64,000 nucleotides of DNA from Nipponacmea schrenckii (Eukaryota > Mollusca > Gastropoda > Lottiidae): positions 10,120,208 through 10,184,207 of the forward strand of contig CM060203.1 of assembly GCA_030562195.1 (NCBI GenBank). Reading direction: 5' to 3'. Each line of letters starts with the position of its first letter. The stretch's first letter is position 1. Positions 63,100 through 64,000 of this stretch are shown here, piece after piece. The notes under the pieces were generated by a model, which worked only from the letters and a program-made list of their open reading frames with translations, was not told the origin of the DNA and ran no database searches. The translations under genes were made by a program, and so were the position numbers.

Positions 63100-63640
63100 G
63101 TAAAGTTGCGTTTCCTTTAGTGCGGATCCTGTGTGGCTCCAATCCGGATGCGGCACGGCAAAAAATCACTTTCATTTTAAAATATAATATTTTTTCCTTA
63201 TATGCGGGTGCGGATACGGTTCTGTGTGTTGTACACGATACGTTTTTGTCAATCGGACCATGTAGCGATTCAGACGGAACCGTTTGCGGAACCGTGTCCG
63301 CACAAATGGAAACAGTTTGGACAGGCCGCACGTCAAAAAGCTAAAAATGGACTAGGTAAAATCCAAGTTTCATTCTTTCTTCACCCCGTATTCCTAGAAC
63401 TGAAGACCGAACATGGTGAAAATTGAGAGAAAAGACATAGAGAAACTCATAGAACTTGTGCCCATGCCTGTATAGCTTACGTTCAATCATAGTTTACCAA
63501 ACAACATGTCTGAAATATAATATGATTTTTATCGACTAAAACCTTATATAAGGAAACACAACCTGTCGTGTGCCGCGTCCGCACCCGAACCGGAACCGGA
63601 CCGTAGCCCCACTGCATCCGTACTCAAGGAAACGTAGCTT
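63100..63640. mobile_element. Non-autonomous DNA transposon (MITE-like) with about 40-bp inverted ends
   Basis: The left end (about 63103) reads aagttgcgtttcctttagtg, cggatcctgtgtggctcc. The right end, read in reverse from 63639, gives agctacgtttccttgagt, acggatgcagtggggctac. Roughly three quarters of positions match over 40 bases. The string taacctgt occurs directly outside both ends (63092-63099 and 63640-63647), compatible with an 8-bp target duplication, although alignment of the extreme ends is ambiguous. The interior is unusually rich in CG dinucleotides (cggatgcgg, cgcgtccgcacc) and has no transposase. Open frames here on both strands are part of the element. Confidence 0.78.
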
Positions 63641-63649
63641 AACCTGTCG

Positions 63650-64000
63650 CCTCTAATAACAATCACGAATCAAAATCCCGATAAACATAAAAATACTATG
63701 TAATTCAAAGACCATATATTTTCCTTTAATTCCCAAGGTGAAGACGTTTGTTAAAAACTCTTACAAAGAAGGACACTCCGACCGGTTTTGAGCTTCTTGA
63801 TTGCACAATTATTCAATTTAATCTCATTTTACTTCATGGAATGTAATTATATGTCTTGCAATCAAATATTTTCTGATTCAACATAGAAATTTAAGCTATA
63901 TTTATAGAGTAATGGTGCAATAATTGCATACCTTAGTCGGCGAAATAAAAACGTTGATAAGAAAAATGAAAACAGTTTTAGACACTTTGTGTTTTCATTA
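63650..64000. other. Right edge, no feature seen
   Basis: AT-rich sequence to the end of the window. No exon or repeat recognised. The missing receptor exons could lie beyond this edge. Confidence 0.4.

Noticed and set aside
63035..63426. Four overlapping open frames
   Set aside because: All lie in the inverted-repeat element and arise from its CG-rich, stop-poor sequence.

Overview
This is eukaryotic DNA: AT-rich, with short exons carrying GT-AG splice sites, long introns, AATAAA signals and many transposon remnants. The mix of a membrane mucin, a peptidoglycan recognition protein (PGRP) with SH3b repeats, a PDF-receptor-like GPCR and repeats resembling bivalve 'pearl' elements points to a lophotrochozoan, most likely a bivalve mollusc. 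That placement is inference; no species marker is present. I built the gene models by hand from splice sites, reading phase and family motifs.

Layout. (1) 1-2.3 kb: no gene seen. (2) 2.3-10.0 kb, plus strand: a ten-exon gene for a cell-surface mucin (signal peptide, about 500 residues of Thr/Ser/Asp-rich 36-residue repeats, a SEA-like domain with an RPG-SVII motif like the MUC1 cleavage site, EGF-like modules, one membrane span, about 115-residue tail). Its repeat exon holds a dense cluster of single-base indels. (3) 10.3-13.3 kb, minus strand, convergent with the mucin: a complete seven-exon gene for a secreted 355-residue protein with two SH3b domains and a PGRP/amidase domain whose zinc ligands are intact. 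(4) 13.4-23.4 kb: mostly featureless, with one orphan minus-strand terminal exon near 21.8 kb and a perfect 19-bp hairpin at 18.4 kb. (5) 23.45-48.2 kb, plus strand: seven exons of a class B1 GPCR, best matched to PDF (pigment-dispersing factor) receptors. They cover the hormone-binding domain through TM4. The signal-peptide exon and TM5-TM7 were not found. Its introns (up to about 12 kb) hold pearl-like elements, tRNA-derived SINE copies, a decayed Tc1 transposon, minisatellites and a decayed copy of the TM2 exon. (6) 48.2-64 kb: mostly unassigned, with another pearl-like element, a LINE-type 3' tail, a minus-strand single-span ORF, a Cys-rich plus-strand terminal exon, a tRNA-like SINE head and a non-autonomous DNA transposon with about 40-bp inverted repeats.

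The mucin and the PGRP sit tail to tail. Both fit mucosal or surface defence (barrier glycoprotein and bacterial cell-wall recognition or hydrolysis), but nothing in the sequence shows they are co-regulated. The GPCR would be a neuropeptide receptor unrelated to that pair.

I found no convincing new multi-gene system. The most unusual items are the MUC1-like invertebrate mucin, the SH3b-SH3b-PGRP protein, the partial TM2-exon duplication, the perfect hairpin and three related tandem-repeat transposons in one window.
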